Of a stretch of DNA of 64,000 nt, positions 37,031-46,420 are shown in pieces. The stretch is from CBDCME01 sp965218865 (GTDB lineage Bacteria; Pseudomonadota; Alphaproteobacteria; JAAXGF01), in assembly GCA_965218865.1 (NCBI GenBank), contig CBDCME010000077.1, positions 1-64,000 of the forward strand. The letters run 5' to 3'. The translations under genes and the position numbers were made by a program. The notes beneath the pieces are model-generated. The model saw nothing but the letters and a program-made list of their open reading frames with translations, made no database searches and had not been told where the DNA came from. Positions within the stretch are counted from its first letter, which is position 1, and each line of letters starts with the position of its first letter.

Positions 37031-37280
37031 AATGGTCGCGGTAGGGAGGCGGGTTGCCCCGCTCCCCCCGCGCAGATCCCGGCGTGCGCTGCTAACGCAC
37101 CGGGCTCCTCCCTCGGGTTGTGGCGTCGAAGCGGTGACAGGGTAGCGGGTGTACTATCTTGATTGGCGGGAAGAAGCGGTTGACGAGGCGCTTGATCTTG
37201 TCCCAGTTGACGAGCGCACGTTGGCTGCGGCGCTTAAGTGACCGCCACCAAAGGTCCCGAACACGGGAGAAGAACCCGCA
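37031..37280 (-). mobile_element. Group II intron 3' remnant (maturase end plus domains V-VI)
   Basis: On the minus strand the end of a maturase reading frame is followed by a stop and then an RNA hairpin typical of domain V: GAGCCCGGTGCG, a short loop, CGCACGCCGGGATC (37074-37107). A domain VI-like helix (GCGGGGGGAGCGGGGC to CTACCGCGACC) follows, ending near 37031. Everything upstream of the last 60 maturase codons is gone, replaced by a tyrosine-recombinase fragment. It cannot splice or move on its own. Confidence 0.75.
37092..37271 (-). pseudogene. Group II intron reverse transcriptase/maturase, C-terminal fragment
   Basis: About 58 residues with VRDLWWRSLKRRSQRALVNW, IKRLVNRFFPP and KIVHPLPCHRFDA, matching the far C-terminal end of bacterial group II intron maturases (the region after domain X, where LKRRSQ...W and HP-P are conserved). 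No reverse transcriptase motifs remain. Confidence 0.75.
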
Positions 37281-37437
37281 CACTTTGCGTCATACCGCTG
37301 GGACGTGGATGGTGCAGCGGGGTGTGCCGCTATGGGAGATTGGTGGCTTTTTAGCCCATAATCATGAGCGGACGACGGAGCTGTATGGGCATCATCATCC
37401 AGATTATTTGCGAAAGGCGCGGGAGGCGTTGGATTAG
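37269..37437 (+). pseudogene. Tyrosine recombinase/phage integrase, C-terminal fragment
   Basis: The frame contains HTLRHTAGTWMVQRGV, with the catalytic His-x-x-Arg, then IGGFLAHNHERTTELYGHHH, with the second conserved His region and the nucleophilic Tyr, ending at 37437. The N-terminal DNA-binding part and the first catalytic Arg are missing. It abuts the group II intron fragment, so a prophage- or island-type integrase has been cut down here. Confidence 0.75.
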
Positions 37438-38131
37438 GGTTACCGTCGCTGCGTTGAGAATCTTGAATCGAAGTTGGGTATCCTGTCGATAGCCGAAAAG
37501 CTAAGGTTTCTAGGGCCAACGGAGTTTTTAGGAGGGACAGGTCCTGGGTGAATGTCCTGAGCGGCAGCGGCGCCGTCATCTGATGCGCGTCCCTCATTGC
37601 TAGTGTTCCGACTCATTTAAACGGTACCCTTTTTCACCTGATTGAGGGTGTTCCGAGCTCGATCCACTTTTTTGAGGATGTCTCGGGCGGTGGCGGTCCA
37701 GGCGAAGGGTTTGGAGTTCTCGTTGTGCTTGGTGAGATAGTCGTCGATGGCCGCCTCCAGTTCGGGGACGCTCTTGAAGACGCCCCGGCGGATGGCGTTT
37801 TGGGTGATTTCGGCGAAGAAGCGTTCGACCTGGTTCAGCCAGGAGGCCGACGTCGGCGTGAAGTGGAAATGGAAGCGGGGGTGCTTTTCCAGCCACGCCT
37901 TGACCTTGGCATGCTTGTGGGTGGCGTAGTTGTCGACGATCAAGTGGATGTCGAGCCGCTTCGGCGTCTTGCGGTCGAGCCGGCGCAGGAAACGGAGGAA
38001 CTCCTGGTGCCGGTGCCGCTTCATGCATTGGCCGATGACCGTGCCGTCGAGCACGTTGAGCGCCGCGAACAGCGTCGTCGTGCCGTTGCGCTTGTGATCG
38101 TGGGTCATGGTGCCGGCGCGGCCCTTCTTTA

Positions 38132-39696
38132 GTCGTCCGTGAAGAACCCTGATTTCAAGCTGAAGCGGCGATTGGGTTTGCGGTGGGGTGCGAGATGTCG
38201 CTGAGGAGCGCGGCCAGGATTTGGACAAACAAACGCCTCAGCCATTTGAGGACAAGGCGGTAGTTGTAGCCGGCGCCGGCGAGGATGGCGTTGATCTTGT
38301 CGCCGTCGCGGCCTTTGAGGAAGTTGCGCCCCAGCCTGCCATCGCTCTTGAGATGTCCGATCACGGCCTCGACGGCGGAGCGCCGCCTGAGCTCCTTCTT
38401 GATCGTCGGCGTGATGCCGCGTTTCTGGCCTGATCTAAAGACGCGGTGTTTGTTGGGGTAATAGTGGCCCTGGTATCCCTTGTCGACATAGATGCGCTCG
38501 GCCGATATCCCCGTCCAGCGTTCCATCTCTTCGATCACCTGCCTCAAGGTGTGGCCATCATAGGGATTGCCGTGGAAGGCCTTGACGTGGGCGACGAACT
38601 GGCCGCCGGGGGGGCGGGAATTGGTCGCCGCCACGGAGACCTTGCAGCCGAACTCGTACGGCTTGTGCGCCTTCCCTTTGCCGATGCATTCGACCTCGGG
38701 CGCGTGGAGCGAATAGACCTTGGGCAAGGGGTCGCGCCGCTTCTGGGTCGACACCCGCTCGGCCAGCCACAAGGGGCGGCGGAAGATATCCCGTAGGCTC
38801 TCCTCCTGGGCCGTCTTGCGGCGGATGTCGCGGACGGTGCGCCCGAGATAGGTCTTGAGCTTGCGCAGGGCCTTGTTGGCCCGCTTGTGCTGTTTGGCAT
38901 GGCGGTAGCGGCCTTGCATGATCAACGCCCTCTTGCCCAGGCGGGTATAGGACTGACGCAGGGCAATGCCGTGCTCCCGTGCCAGTCGCACCAGCCGCTC
39001 GCGGGCTCGTTGCATCAGTTTGGCGTCGGTCGGAAAGGCAATCGCCTTCTCTTGTACGGTGGTGTCCACCGTCACCCGCTCGAGGTCCTTCTCCCGCAGC
39101 GCCCCCACCCGGTGGGCCACGGCCAGGCTCTCCTGGAATACCTTCTCCAAACCTTCCGGCCCGATCCGGTCCCGCCACCGGGTCATCGACGAGCGCTCCA
39201 TGGGCAGCTCATGCTGAAAGTACTCTTCGCCGCAGAAGCACTGGAAGTATGGGTCGTAGACCCAGCGCTCGCAGACCTCCTCATCCGAGAGATCGAACAT
39301 ATGCTTGAGGATGTGCAGCCCAATCATCAACCGCGTCGGGACCCCCGGCCGACCCTCCTCCGAATACAAGGCTTCATAGGTCTCGTCGAAGAAAGTCCAC
39401 GCGATCCGGCCCCCAACACCACCAACTCGTGGCGCAGGTTGATGATGTTTTCGAACCGCGAGCGGAACAGGTCCTCTATTCCCGATGACACCTTGCGCGA
39501 TGGCTTCATCACAGTTCTCCAATCCCAATCGACGGGAGCAGAGAATCACGTTCCGCAACGGAGGGGAATCCCCAAAATCAATTATTTCAAATCACAAGCT
39601 TTTCAGGCCCAAAACCCGTTTTCTTGCAAATCCGATTACTTCGCCAAACCGAAAGAACTACCAACATCAGCCGCTTACGCGTTCTTCACGGGCGAC
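38132..39696 (-). mobile_element. IS5-family IS, copy 3
   Basis: 1,565 bp, one base shorter than the other copies. It sits within the second IS630 element; flanks TCTTTA and TATTTA agree in five of six positions, supporting a 6-bp target duplication with one later change. Confidence 0.88.
38155..39512 (-). pseudogene. IS5-family transposase (copy 3), frameshifted near the N-terminus
   Basis: A run of six G on the coding strand is five here (near 39413). The normal start therefore reads RHELVVLGAGSRGLSS and soon loses the frame, while the rest of the transposase is open from an unrelated upstream start (39558). All DDE motifs are intact downstream of the lesion. The element may still be moved by transposase from the other copies. 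Confidence 0.85.
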
Positions 39697-40330
39697 TATT
39701 TATCGGCAGGCCGGGCTGGGTGCGGTCGAGAGCCTGAACCTGGCTCTTCTCGTCGACCGAAAGAACCAGCGCCTTGTCCGGCGGGTTCAGGTAAAGCCCG
39801 ATAACGTCCTCCACCTTCTCGGCGAACCTCGGGTCGTTCGAGACCTTGAAGATGGAAATCAGATGCGGCTTCAATCCATACTCGGCCCAGATCCTCTGCA
39901 CACTGGCTGATTCCGACGGCCTTGGCCATCGTGCGAACACTCCACTGGGTCGCGTTCGGCGGTGCCTCCCGCATCGTCTTCGTCAACACCAGCGATTTCA
40001 CCGCGGCGCCCAAGGGGGGCTTGCCGGACCCCCGGTCCCGATCCCGCAACAGTCCGTCGACCCCTTCCTCGAGGAAGCGTTCCTGCCAGCGCCACACCGT
40101 CGGCTTGCTCTTGCCTACTTGACGCATGATCGCCATCGTCCCGAGACGATCCCCGGACAGAAGCACGATCCGCGCACGCCAGACATGCTTCTGGGGGGTA
40201 TTCCGGCCCGAAACCAGCCGCTCCAGTCGGCTCCGGTCGCCAGGAGATACCCAAATACAAGCGGTTGTTCCCATGCAGGCATAATCGCATAGTTCCAGTC
40301 CCTTGGGGATCTTTTAAATGTGACGAAACA

Positions 40331-40660
40331 CTAGTAGCGCGGCATATCCGGCTCCACGAGCCTGGCCCAGGCATCAATACCGCCGGCCAGGTTCCAGACA
40401 TTGTCAAAGCCGCTGTTTCGCAGAAATTCCGTCACCATGGTACTGCGGACCCCGTGATGGCAGATAACGATGAGCGGATGCTCGCGGGGCAGCGCATCAA
40501 GTTGTTGAGGAACCTGCTGCATGGGGATCGAGACGCTGTCGTCGATGGCGCAGATTGCCAACTCGACCGACTCGCGGATATCGAGCACTGTGTGGGCATC
40601 TCCGGCGGCACGCAACTGCGCCAGCGCATGAACATCGATTTCGTAACCGCTGTTCTGCAT
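40331..40660 (-). CDS. Rhodanese-like domain protein
   Basis: This 109-residue single-domain sulfurtransferase-type protein has the active-site loop VICHHGVRSTMV with the catalytic Cys, preceded by VLDIRESVELA and followed by NVWNLAGGIDAWA. Such proteins carry persulfide sulfur in the cytosol. It is 14 bp downstream of the monothiol glutaredoxin gene on the same strand, a pairing that fits sulfur or iron-sulfur handling. The stop codon borders an IS630 element. Confidence 0.9.
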   Translation of the reverse strand: MQNSGYEIDVHALAQLRAAGDAHTVLDIRESVELAICAIDDSVSIPMQQVPQQLDALPREHPLIVICHHGVRSTMVTEFLRNSGFDNVWNLAGGIDAWARLVEPDMPRY

Positions 40661-40674
40661 GTGATCCTCGCCGG

Positions 40675-41016
40675 CTATGTGCCCGCCTCAGCGCCCCTCG
40701 GGCGGGCTTCGGCCAGCATGTCCTGAAGCTCGCCGGCCTCGTACATTTCCCGGACGATGTCGCACCCGCCAACGAGCTCGCCATTGACGTAAAGCTGCGG
40801 GATGGTCGGCCAGTTGGAGTAGGCCTTGATCCCCTCGCGCAGCCGATCGTCGTCCAGGACGTTGACGTCTTTGAACTCCGTGCCGAGTTGCTGGAGGACG
40901 CCGACGACCGCTGCTGAGAATCCGCACTGCGGAAACTGCCGGGTGCCTTTCATGAAGAGCACGACCGGGTTCGTCCGGACTGATTCGTCAATCCACACCT
41001 GTGTCTCATTCGTCAT
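40675..41016 (-). CDS. grxD: Monothiol glutaredoxin, Grx4/GrxD family
   Basis: 113 residues with the CGFS active site (FMKGTRQFPQCGFSAAVVGV), the conserved WPTIPQLYV cis-proline region and the GGCDIVREMYEAGEL glutathione-binding segment. CGFS glutaredoxins bind a [2Fe-2S] cluster with glutathione and deliver or sense Fe-S clusters, usually with BolA. The ATG at 41016 has AAGGAG nine bases upstream; the GTG three codons earlier overlaps that site and is unlikely. No bolA gene is seen next to it here. Confidence 0.92.
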   Translation of the reverse strand: MTNETQVWIDESVRTNPVVLFMKGTRQFPQCGFSAAVVGVLQQLGTEFKDVNVLDDDRLREGIKAYSNWPTIPQLYVNGELVGGCDIVREMYEAGELQDMLAEARPRGAEAGT

Positions 41017-41138
41017 GGTCTTCACTCCTTCTGCCTAGACCAGGTATAAAGGCTGTCGATAATCTCGCGCATGAACCCGACCCTCTCACTGAAGCTCTTT
41101 TCAGTGTCTGTAATGGTTTGACCGAGGCAGCCGGACGT

Positions 41139-41399
41139 TTATTCGCCGATTTCCCTCATGATTTCGTCGAGGAATTGAAGCGACCCACCCATTTTGCCCA
41201 TGTCGCTCTGACTATGCCCATCCTCGTGCATTGACTGGCCCTGATTTAGCTGTTCCCTGAGTTCCTTCTTGCGCTCCTCCGAGACATTCGACTGCTCAAG
41301 CTGCTCGAAGGCCTGGGGAAATTCAGTGGTCCCTCGGCAGGCAAGCGCCGGGCCAGCGATCACGACGATGAAGGCACCGGCAAGAATCAGTGTCCTCAT
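41139..41399 (-). CDS. Small exported protein of unknown function
   Basis: 86 residues with a clear signal peptide (LILAGAFIVVIAGPALAC) and a strong GGGAGGATGTAAA leader. The mature part is short, helical and charged, with EQLEQSNVSEERKKELREQL and a Met/Gly/His-rich stretch (MHEDGHSQSDMGKMGG) that could bind metal. The Cys at the end of the hydrophobic run might instead be a lipobox residue. I do not recognise the family. Confidence 0.65.
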   Translation of the reverse strand: MRTLILAGAFIVVIAGPALACRGTTEFPQAFEQLEQSNVSEERKKELREQLNQGQSMHEDGHSQSDMGKMGGSLQFLDEIMREIGE

Positions 41400-41540
41400 T
41401 TTACATCCTCCCTTTCAGCGATCACAGCATATTAGCCGGAAACAGGGAGTAGGTGATCATCATCTGTAGGGATGCACCCACCGCACCATCTCTACCACAG
41501 ACAGCGCCTCCAGGGCGGTCATGTCTGCTTGACCCACAGG

Positions 41541-42996
41541 GGCAATGTCCCGGCTGATGTTGAAAAAGTGAGGTAGGCGTCATTCGCCCGTTAGGCTCTG
41601 GGTGTTGAATCCATCAAGGAGAACGACGCCATGACCAAGACTACACGGAACAGTCGCCTTTCGAAACTGTTGGAGATCCCGCTTCCGCTGTTGCCGCCGG
41701 CCTTGCCGGAGGCTTTTGATGATCTGCGCATGAGCGTGGATCGCTTTTGCCTGTTGGCCGGGGTGGAGACCCTGGGCGAGATGCTGGACGAGGATAGCGA
41801 GGTGCTCTGCGGAGCGCGCCACGCCCGCACGGCCGAGCGGCAGGGCCATCGCTGGGGGACAACCCAGAGCGAGATTGCCTATCACGGGGGCAAGGTGAAG
41901 CTGACGCGCCCGCGGGTGCGCGATCTTGCGGGCAAGGAGATGAGCTTGCCGAGCTGGGAGTTGCTCTCGGACCCGGCGCTTTTGCAGTCCTGGGCGATGA
42001 ACATCATGCTGCTTACGGTTTCGACCCGCAAGTACGCGCGCGCCGTGCGCCTGCCCGGCGAGGCCAGCGGCGACTTGCCAGCACGCGCGGGCGATGCGAC
42101 CTCGAAGTCCGCGGTCTCGCGGCGCTTCGTGGCCATGACGCGCAAGAAGCTGAAGGCCTTCCTGGCCAGCGACCTTTCGGATCTCGATCTCCTGGTCATC
42201 CAGATCGACGGGCTGCACGTCGGCGATCACGTGTTGCTGGCAGCTATTGGCATCGACGGCGCGGGCGAGAAGCATGTTCTAGGCCTGGCCGAAGGTGCCA
42301 CGGAGAATGCCGCCACGGTGCAGGCGCTGCTCGACAACCTGACCGCCCGCGGCCTCGACCCGGAAGTGCCCCGGCTCTTCATCGTCGACGGCGCCAAGGC
42401 GCTCTCCAAGGCGATCAAGCGGACCTTCGGGCCGGTGGCCGCCCTCCAGCGCTGCCAGGTCCACAAGGGCCGCAACATCATCGAGCGCCTCGACGAAAGC
42501 CTTCATGCCGGCGTCAAGAAGGCGCTCAGGCAAGCCTGGGACCAAGACGATGCCGAGAAAGCCGAACGCCTCATGAAGAACCTGGCGCGCCGCCTGGAGA
42601 CCGAGGCCCCCGGCGTTTCGGCTTCCATCCTGGAGGGCCTGGATGAGATCCTCACCGTGATCCGCTTGGGCCTGCCGCCCAAGCTCAGGCGCTCCTTGGC
42701 CTGCACCAACGCCATCGAGAATGCCTTGGGAACGGTCAGGATGGTGCAGCACAATGTCAAGCGCTGGCGCAACGCCGAGATGGCCTTGCGCTGGACCACC
42801 GCCGGCCTCCTAGAAGCCCAAAAGACCTCCGTCGCCTCAAGGCCTACCGGCAACTCCCCATCCTCAGAGCTGCCCTCGAGGATCACGTGAAAAAGGCAAA
42901 AGCGAAAAGCGCCATTGAAACCATCAAAGAGGCCGCCTGGCCTCGAAGCCCAACCATGCCTGCCTCGCCTTTTTCAACAGAGCATGGGACATCGCC
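41541..42996 (+). mobile_element. IS256-family IS, copy 1
   Basis: The ends GGCAATGTCCC and the complement of GGCGATGTCCC continue inward as an imperfect inverted repeat including TGTTGAAAAAG. Comparison with the inverted copy at 46421 sets the boundaries. No 8-bp target duplication is found. The right end truncates a porin gene. Confidence 0.85.
41631..42890 (+). CDS. IS256-family (mutator-type) transposase, copy 1
   Basis: 419 residues. The DDE core is recognisable: DLLVIQIDGLHVGDH with the first Asp, RLFIVDGAKALSKAI with the second, and the terminal SLACTNAIENALGTVR with the Glu; VAALQRCQVHKGRNI is the family's conserved block. Compared with copy 2 it has six extra residues near the C-terminus. 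It appears complete. Confidence 0.9.
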   Translation: MTKTTRNSRLSKLLEIPLPLLPPALPEAFDDLRMSVDRFCLLAGVETLGEMLDEDSEVLCGARHARTAERQGHRWGTTQSEIAYHGGKVKLTRPRVRDLAGKEMSLPSWELLSDPALLQSWAMNIMLLTVSTRKYARAVRLPGEASGDLPARAGDATSKSAVSRRFVAMTRKKLKAFLASDLSDLDLLVIQIDGLHVGDHVLLAAIGIDGAGEKHVLGLAEGATENAATVQALLDNLTARGLDPEVPRLFIVDGAKALSKAIKRTFGPVAALQRCQVHKGRNIIERLDESLHAGVKKALRQAWDQDDAEKAERLMKNLARRLETEAPGVSASILEGLDEILTVIRLGLPPKLRRSLACTNAIENALGTVRMVQHNVKRWRNAEMALRWTTAGLLEAQKTSVASRPTGNSPSSELPSRIT

Positions 42997-43409
42997 CGGA
43001 ACCGTCCGCCCTTTATGGTCGTAAATGGTATGCCCACGTAGGCGAGGTAACCTTGATTGAGCTCGGTTGTATCCGGATCCGCGACGGTGGGGAGGTCGGC
43101 TCGGCGATTGACCGTATCATTGAAGTGATCCTTTCCAATATGGGCGACGTTTTCTCCTTCGAGAAGGACGTGAAAGTCAAAATAGGTGCCGGTCTCTGCA
43201 CCGAGGCGGGTTCTCAGGGTTGACGCCAGCGCCTCGTCGGATTTTCCATCTTCGTCGACACGCTCGAAACGGTAACGCATGTCGAGTATGGGACGCGTTT
43301 CACGAATCGCGTCCATAAATGACTGGGCGTGGCAATTTGGAATCAAGTAAAGTTCGGCGCAAACGACCACAAAACCCAAAACTTTCAAACTCATTGCTTT
43401 TTTGGACAT
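42997..43409 (-). pseudogene. Outer-membrane porin (alginate-export-like), N-terminal fragment
   Basis: The ATG at 43409 begins a signal peptide (MSLKVLGFVVVCAELYLIPN, then CHAQ). The mature start contains ETRPILDMRYRFERVDEDGK, STLRTRLGAETGTYFDF and a VADPDTTELNQGYLAYVGIP segment, typical of the first strands of alginate-export-type beta-barrels. IS256 copy 1 ends the gene after about 138 codons, so no barrel can form. Confidence 0.75.
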
Positions 43410-43591
43410 CACTTGGGTGCTTTTACGGCACATTAGTCTACAGACGTCGTCACATCGTTCCACAACCCTATCTCGCCGAATGGGCCGTGCCCATGAGCTC
43501 AAAAATTCGGAGCGGTTGACTCCCACCGATCAAATTGACGATTTCGACTTCTCTGGTGGAAAAATGTTAGGTGCTTTGCATGTTTGTTTTT

Positions 43592-44619
43592 GGCTCAGTT
43601 CGTGAACCGTATGCATGGCTTCGCCATGGCTGCGGCCAAGCATGCTCTCGGGGTCGGTCGGTCGGCGAGTTCGATGAGATGGAACCAGCGCAGGTAACTG
43701 TCGAGATACTTGGTGGCGATGCCGCGGTAGCGTCGCAGGAAGCCCTTGAGTTGGCTATGACGGCTGTTGACCGTCTGGATGTGCAGGGCGCCGCGTACCC
43801 GTTCTCCGGCGGAGAGATTGACCGTCTCGTGGCGGATGGCGAGCGCCGCTGCGGCGGGCGGGTAACAGCGGCTGGCGTCGGAGACGAGCAAGGCATCCGG
43901 GGCAATGACCGGTTCCAGCGCCTCCTTCAGGCTATCGGCATTGACGGTGGGCAGCGTCCTGCTGAGCGTTGCGCCGCCACGGTCGGCGGCGACCAGAACC
44001 GGCACTTGCTCACGAGAGATCCCGCGCTTGCCGGCTTTTCCGCCGCGCCGGCGTGGCTTGCGGTCCAGTTTCCGGTCTCCCTTCCGGCTTTCGAGCACGA
44101 AGGTCTCGTCGGCCTCGACGATCCCGCCGAGCCGGTCCGGGGCTTGCCGGACCGCCTCAAGGAAGCGGTGGCGCCAGCGAAACGCCGTGCTCGGCGCAAT
44201 GCCGCACCGCCGCGCCGAGGCGCGCACCGTTTCCCCTTGCGCCAGGGCCTTGCCGAAGGACAGCCAGCGCTCCTTGCGGTGCAGGCCCGAAAGCGGCGTA
44301 CCGGTCAGCGCGCCGAATGTCTTCCCGCAAGCCTTGCACCGGTAGCGGCGCAGACCGCGCGCCTTGCCGCGCGAGACCGCCCCGCCGCTGCCGCAATGCG
44401 GGCAGCGCCGCGCTTCGTCCACGCCGAGTTCGATCGCCGCCAGCGAGGCCGCGCCCTCCGGCCGTCCCGACAGGGCCGCCATCACCTCCTCGCGCTGGGC
44501 CGGCGTCAGCCCGTCCACATGCGAAAGCCAGTCTCGAAACCGCTCGTGATCCATCTCCTCGCTCCCCTAAACAAACCGGGAACATTCTACCACAATGCAT
44601 ACCAAATGCGAACTGAGCC
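43592..44619 (-). mobile_element. IS1595-family IS
   Basis: 1,028 bp, ends GGCTCAGTTCGT and the complement of GGCTCAGTTCGC, flanked by the perfect 8-bp duplication TTGTTTTT at 43584-43591 and 44620-44627. Confidence 0.93.
43595..44554 (-). CDS. IS1595-family transposase
   Basis: 319 residues. An N-terminal zinc ribbon (CPHCGSGG ... YRCKACGKTF) is followed by TGTPLSGLHRKERWLSFGKA, a helix-turn-helix, and the ISXO2-like DDE domain with GGIVEADETFV, LLVSDASRCYPPA and the final Asn/Glu region VNSRHSQLKGFLRRYRGIAT. The stop codon lies inside the left inverted repeat. It looks intact. Confidence 0.9.
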   Translation of the reverse strand: MDHERFRDWLSHVDGLTPAQREEVMAALSGRPEGAASLAAIELGVDEARRCPHCGSGGAVSRGKARGLRRYRCKACGKTFGALTGTPLSGLHRKERWLSFGKALAQGETVRASARRCGIAPSTAFRWRHRFLEAVRQAPDRLGGIVEADETFVLESRKGDRKLDRKPRRRGGKAGKRGISREQVPVLVAADRGGATLSRTLPTVNADSLKEALEPVIAPDALLVSDASRCYPPAAAALAIRHETVNLSAGERVRGALHIQTVNSRHSQLKGFLRRYRGIATKYLDSYLRWFHLIELADRPTPRACLAAAMAKPCIRFTN

Positions 44620-44706
44620 TTGTTTTTTCATCGATTAAAATAGTCGTTCCGTATTTTTTATTCAGACGTCCGAGTTGCAGCGCAATATCGATCTCCTCAC
44701 CCATAG

Positions 44707-46154
44707 CAGCCCGTTGAACAAGTCGCTTTTTTCTGGACCTCAAGCCGAACATAGAATTGTTGCGACAAAGGCGGCTTGACCGTTCTTTGTGGGGAGGCGG
44801 GCGATGACGAGGGTACCCTGGGGCGTCATCACCAGAAAAATCCAGCCAAATGCCCCGGCCACCGCTTGTTTCGGGGTGCCGGCGCCGATCAGTTGGCGCA
44901 TCAGCAAGGAGAGGTTGTGGCCGGCGACGTGGAGCAGGTAGCGCTTGTGCACGTTCTCGCGTCCTCGCAGCCAGGTTCGGCGCATACCGCCGCGATCGAG
45001 ACAGTGGGCGAAGGAACGCTCGACGATCTCGGCGCGTAAGCTGAAGGCTTCCTTGGCCACTCCCGACTTGAGACGGGTTCGGTTGTTGGTCACCGCCCTC
45101 CGGGCTGCCTCGTCGCCGCGCCAGCGCGAAAAGCCCTTCTGCTCCGGCTCCGAGATCCGCGTTTTCCAAGGGCTGTCGTCGAGAGCCTTCAAAACCTCGC
45201 GAGAGTGATAGCCCTTGTCGGCGACGCATTCGGCCGGCTGTTTTCGCGTCGGCTCCGCATCCACTTTTTCAAGGTTCTCCCGGGCCGCCCCGAGGGTCTT
45301 TTCGATGGTCGTGGTGTCGCCCTCGTCGGCCGGGTGAAGCGCCGCCGCCACCACCGCGCCGGTGTCGAGATCCACGGCGTGCTCGGGCTTGTAAGCCAAG
45401 TGTGTCGTGCCGTCCTTCATCTTGGCTATGCGCGCCTCGAGGTCCGCCTTCGAGACCCAGTCTTCGTTCGATAGCTTCTTGCCCTTGCGCCCGCGGTCGA
45501 GACGTGTCAGGTCCGCCGCCGTCGGCGTCTCGATCCCGCTCGCCGCCGCCAGCTGCCCCAGCATCTCCCGGTAACCCGCGCCGGTGTCGCGGCGGACAAT
45601 GTTCCTCAGCGCCGCGTTGGCCTCCATCGTCGACGCATCCACCCCAATCCGATCGCCTTTCACCAAGCCCGACTTGGCGATCTCCGACAGCCCCCAGTCG
45701 AACACCGCTTGATGCACCTCAAGCGGCAGCCGCTTGCGGGTCCGCGACAGCCAGGAATGATCCGGCACCCGGTCGCGCTTTCCAAGCCGCAGGAACTCGC
45801 GCAGCGACAGCGAATCAGAACAGCGCCACTCCAGACCACGCTCGGAGCCAATGCCCTCGAAATACCCCACCAGGTGCATGCGGAAGTAGCGGCCAGGCGG
45901 AACCGACTTCGCCCCCATCGTCTTCGCGTAATAAGGCTTGCATGCCCCTTCCGCGAAAGCGTCGAAACCAGCCTCGATCAAAATCTCCTGAAGCCGGTCG
46001 TAAAATACGTGCCCCGGCGAGCGCGGCATCTCCGACCACGTCACCATCAGATCACCCTGCCGCGCTTCCTGACGACCCATCGACATCGCTTGAATCCCCT
46101 CTACATTCCGTTCATCACAACGAATCACTTCCCACCGACTTCGTCAACAGGCTG
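44707..46154 (-). mobile_element. IS1182-family IS
   Basis: 1,448 bp, ends CAGCCCGTTGAACAAGTCG and the complement of CAGCCTGTTGACGAAGTCG, flanked by the 4-bp duplication ATAG at 44703-44706 and 46155-46158. Excision restores the cyclase frame as YTP-MGEEID. Confidence 0.92.
44740..46086 (-). CDS. IS1182-family transposase
   Basis: 448 residues from the ATG at 46086, which follows GAGGGGATTCAAGCG; an in-frame GTG 14 codons upstream has no such site. The N-terminal DUF772 domain has PGRYFRMHLVGYFEGI and DHSWLSRTRKRLP. The DDE domain has DRIGVDASTMEAN, AYKPEHAVDLDTGAVV, AECVADKGYHSREVL and the C-terminal ERSFAHCLDRGGMRRTWLRG. Intact. Confidence 0.9.
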   Translation of the reverse strand: MSMGRQEARQGDLMVTWSEMPRSPGHVFYDRLQEILIEAGFDAFAEGACKPYYAKTMGAKSVPPGRYFRMHLVGYFEGIGSERGLEWRCSDSLSLREFLRLGKRDRVPDHSWLSRTRKRLPLEVHQAVFDWGLSEIAKSGLVKGDRIGVDASTMEANAALRNIVRRDTGAGYREMLGQLAAASGIETPTAADLTRLDRGRKGKKLSNEDWVSKADLEARIAKMKDGTTHLAYKPEHAVDLDTGAVVAAALHPADEGDTTTIEKTLGAARENLEKVDAEPTRKQPAECVADKGYHSREVLKALDDSPWKTRISEPEQKGFSRWRGDEAARRAVTNNRTRLKSGVAKEAFSLRAEIVERSFAHCLDRGGMRRTWLRGRENVHKRYLLHVAGHNLSLLMRQLIGAGTPKQAVAGAFGWIFLVMTPQGTLVIARLPTKNGQAAFVATILCSA

Positions 46155-46420
46155 ATAGGCGTATATTCGAAGAATGCGTGTTGTCCCACAGCGCCGGTGA
46201 CCATCATGCTAGTGGAAATACTTATACCGATCTGAGCGTCTCGTACGTTCTCGTGGATCCATTTACTCCTTAACGCCTTGATGGAATCCGCCATTCTGAG
46301 CGCGACGTCGCAGGCGGTGGCCGCATGAAGTTCGGGGGATCGCGAAATCGGCATCCCGAAAACGGCCACGAGGCCATCGCCAAAGGACTGCGCCAAGAAT
46401 CCCTCATTTTCAGTTACGAT

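Larger units (their letters stand above)
37617..40274 (-). pseudogene. IS630-type transposase, frameshifted and split
   Basis: The N-terminal part (from 40274) has the helix-turn-helix region RARIVLLSGDRLGTMAIMRQ and KSKPTVWRWQERFLEEGVDG. The frame breaks near 39905, after MAKAVGIS, and continues as VQRIWAEYGLKPHLIS with VLSVDEKSQVQALDRTQPGL. IS5 copy 3 then cuts it. It resumes at 38131 with KKGRAGTMTHDHKRNGTTTL, HLIVDNYATHKH and FTPTSASWLNQVERFFAE to the stop at 37617. The DDE residues all exist but in three pieces. Confidence 0.85.
37603..40331 (-). mobile_element. Second IS630-type element, split by IS5 copy 3
   Basis: The ends are GTGTTCCGACTCATTTAAA at left and the complement of GTGTTTCGTCACATTTAAA at right, flanked by TA at 37601-37602 and 40332-40333. 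It is distinct from copies A-C. The right-hand TA lies inside the stop codon of the rhodanese gene, but the pre-insertion sequence would also have given TAG there. Confidence 0.85.
43567..46420 (-). pseudogene. Class III adenylate/guanylate cyclase C-terminal fragment, split by IS1182 and IS1595
   Basis: Reading on the minus strand from 46420, the fragment begins IVTENEGFLAQSFGDGLVAV, a cyclase metal-binding region, then AQIGISISTSMMVTGAVGQH and FFEYTP. IS1182 is inserted there. Beyond it (44702 downward) comes MGEEIDIALQLGRLNKKYGT and TILIDEKT, the dimer-interface helix of the cyclase fold. IS1595 is inserted next, and the last codons NMQST and TAA lie at 43567-43583. IS256 copy 2 replaces everything upstream of 46420. 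Excising both internal elements with one target copy each gives one continuous frame, so the two insertions, not point mutations, broke this part. Confidence 0.85.
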
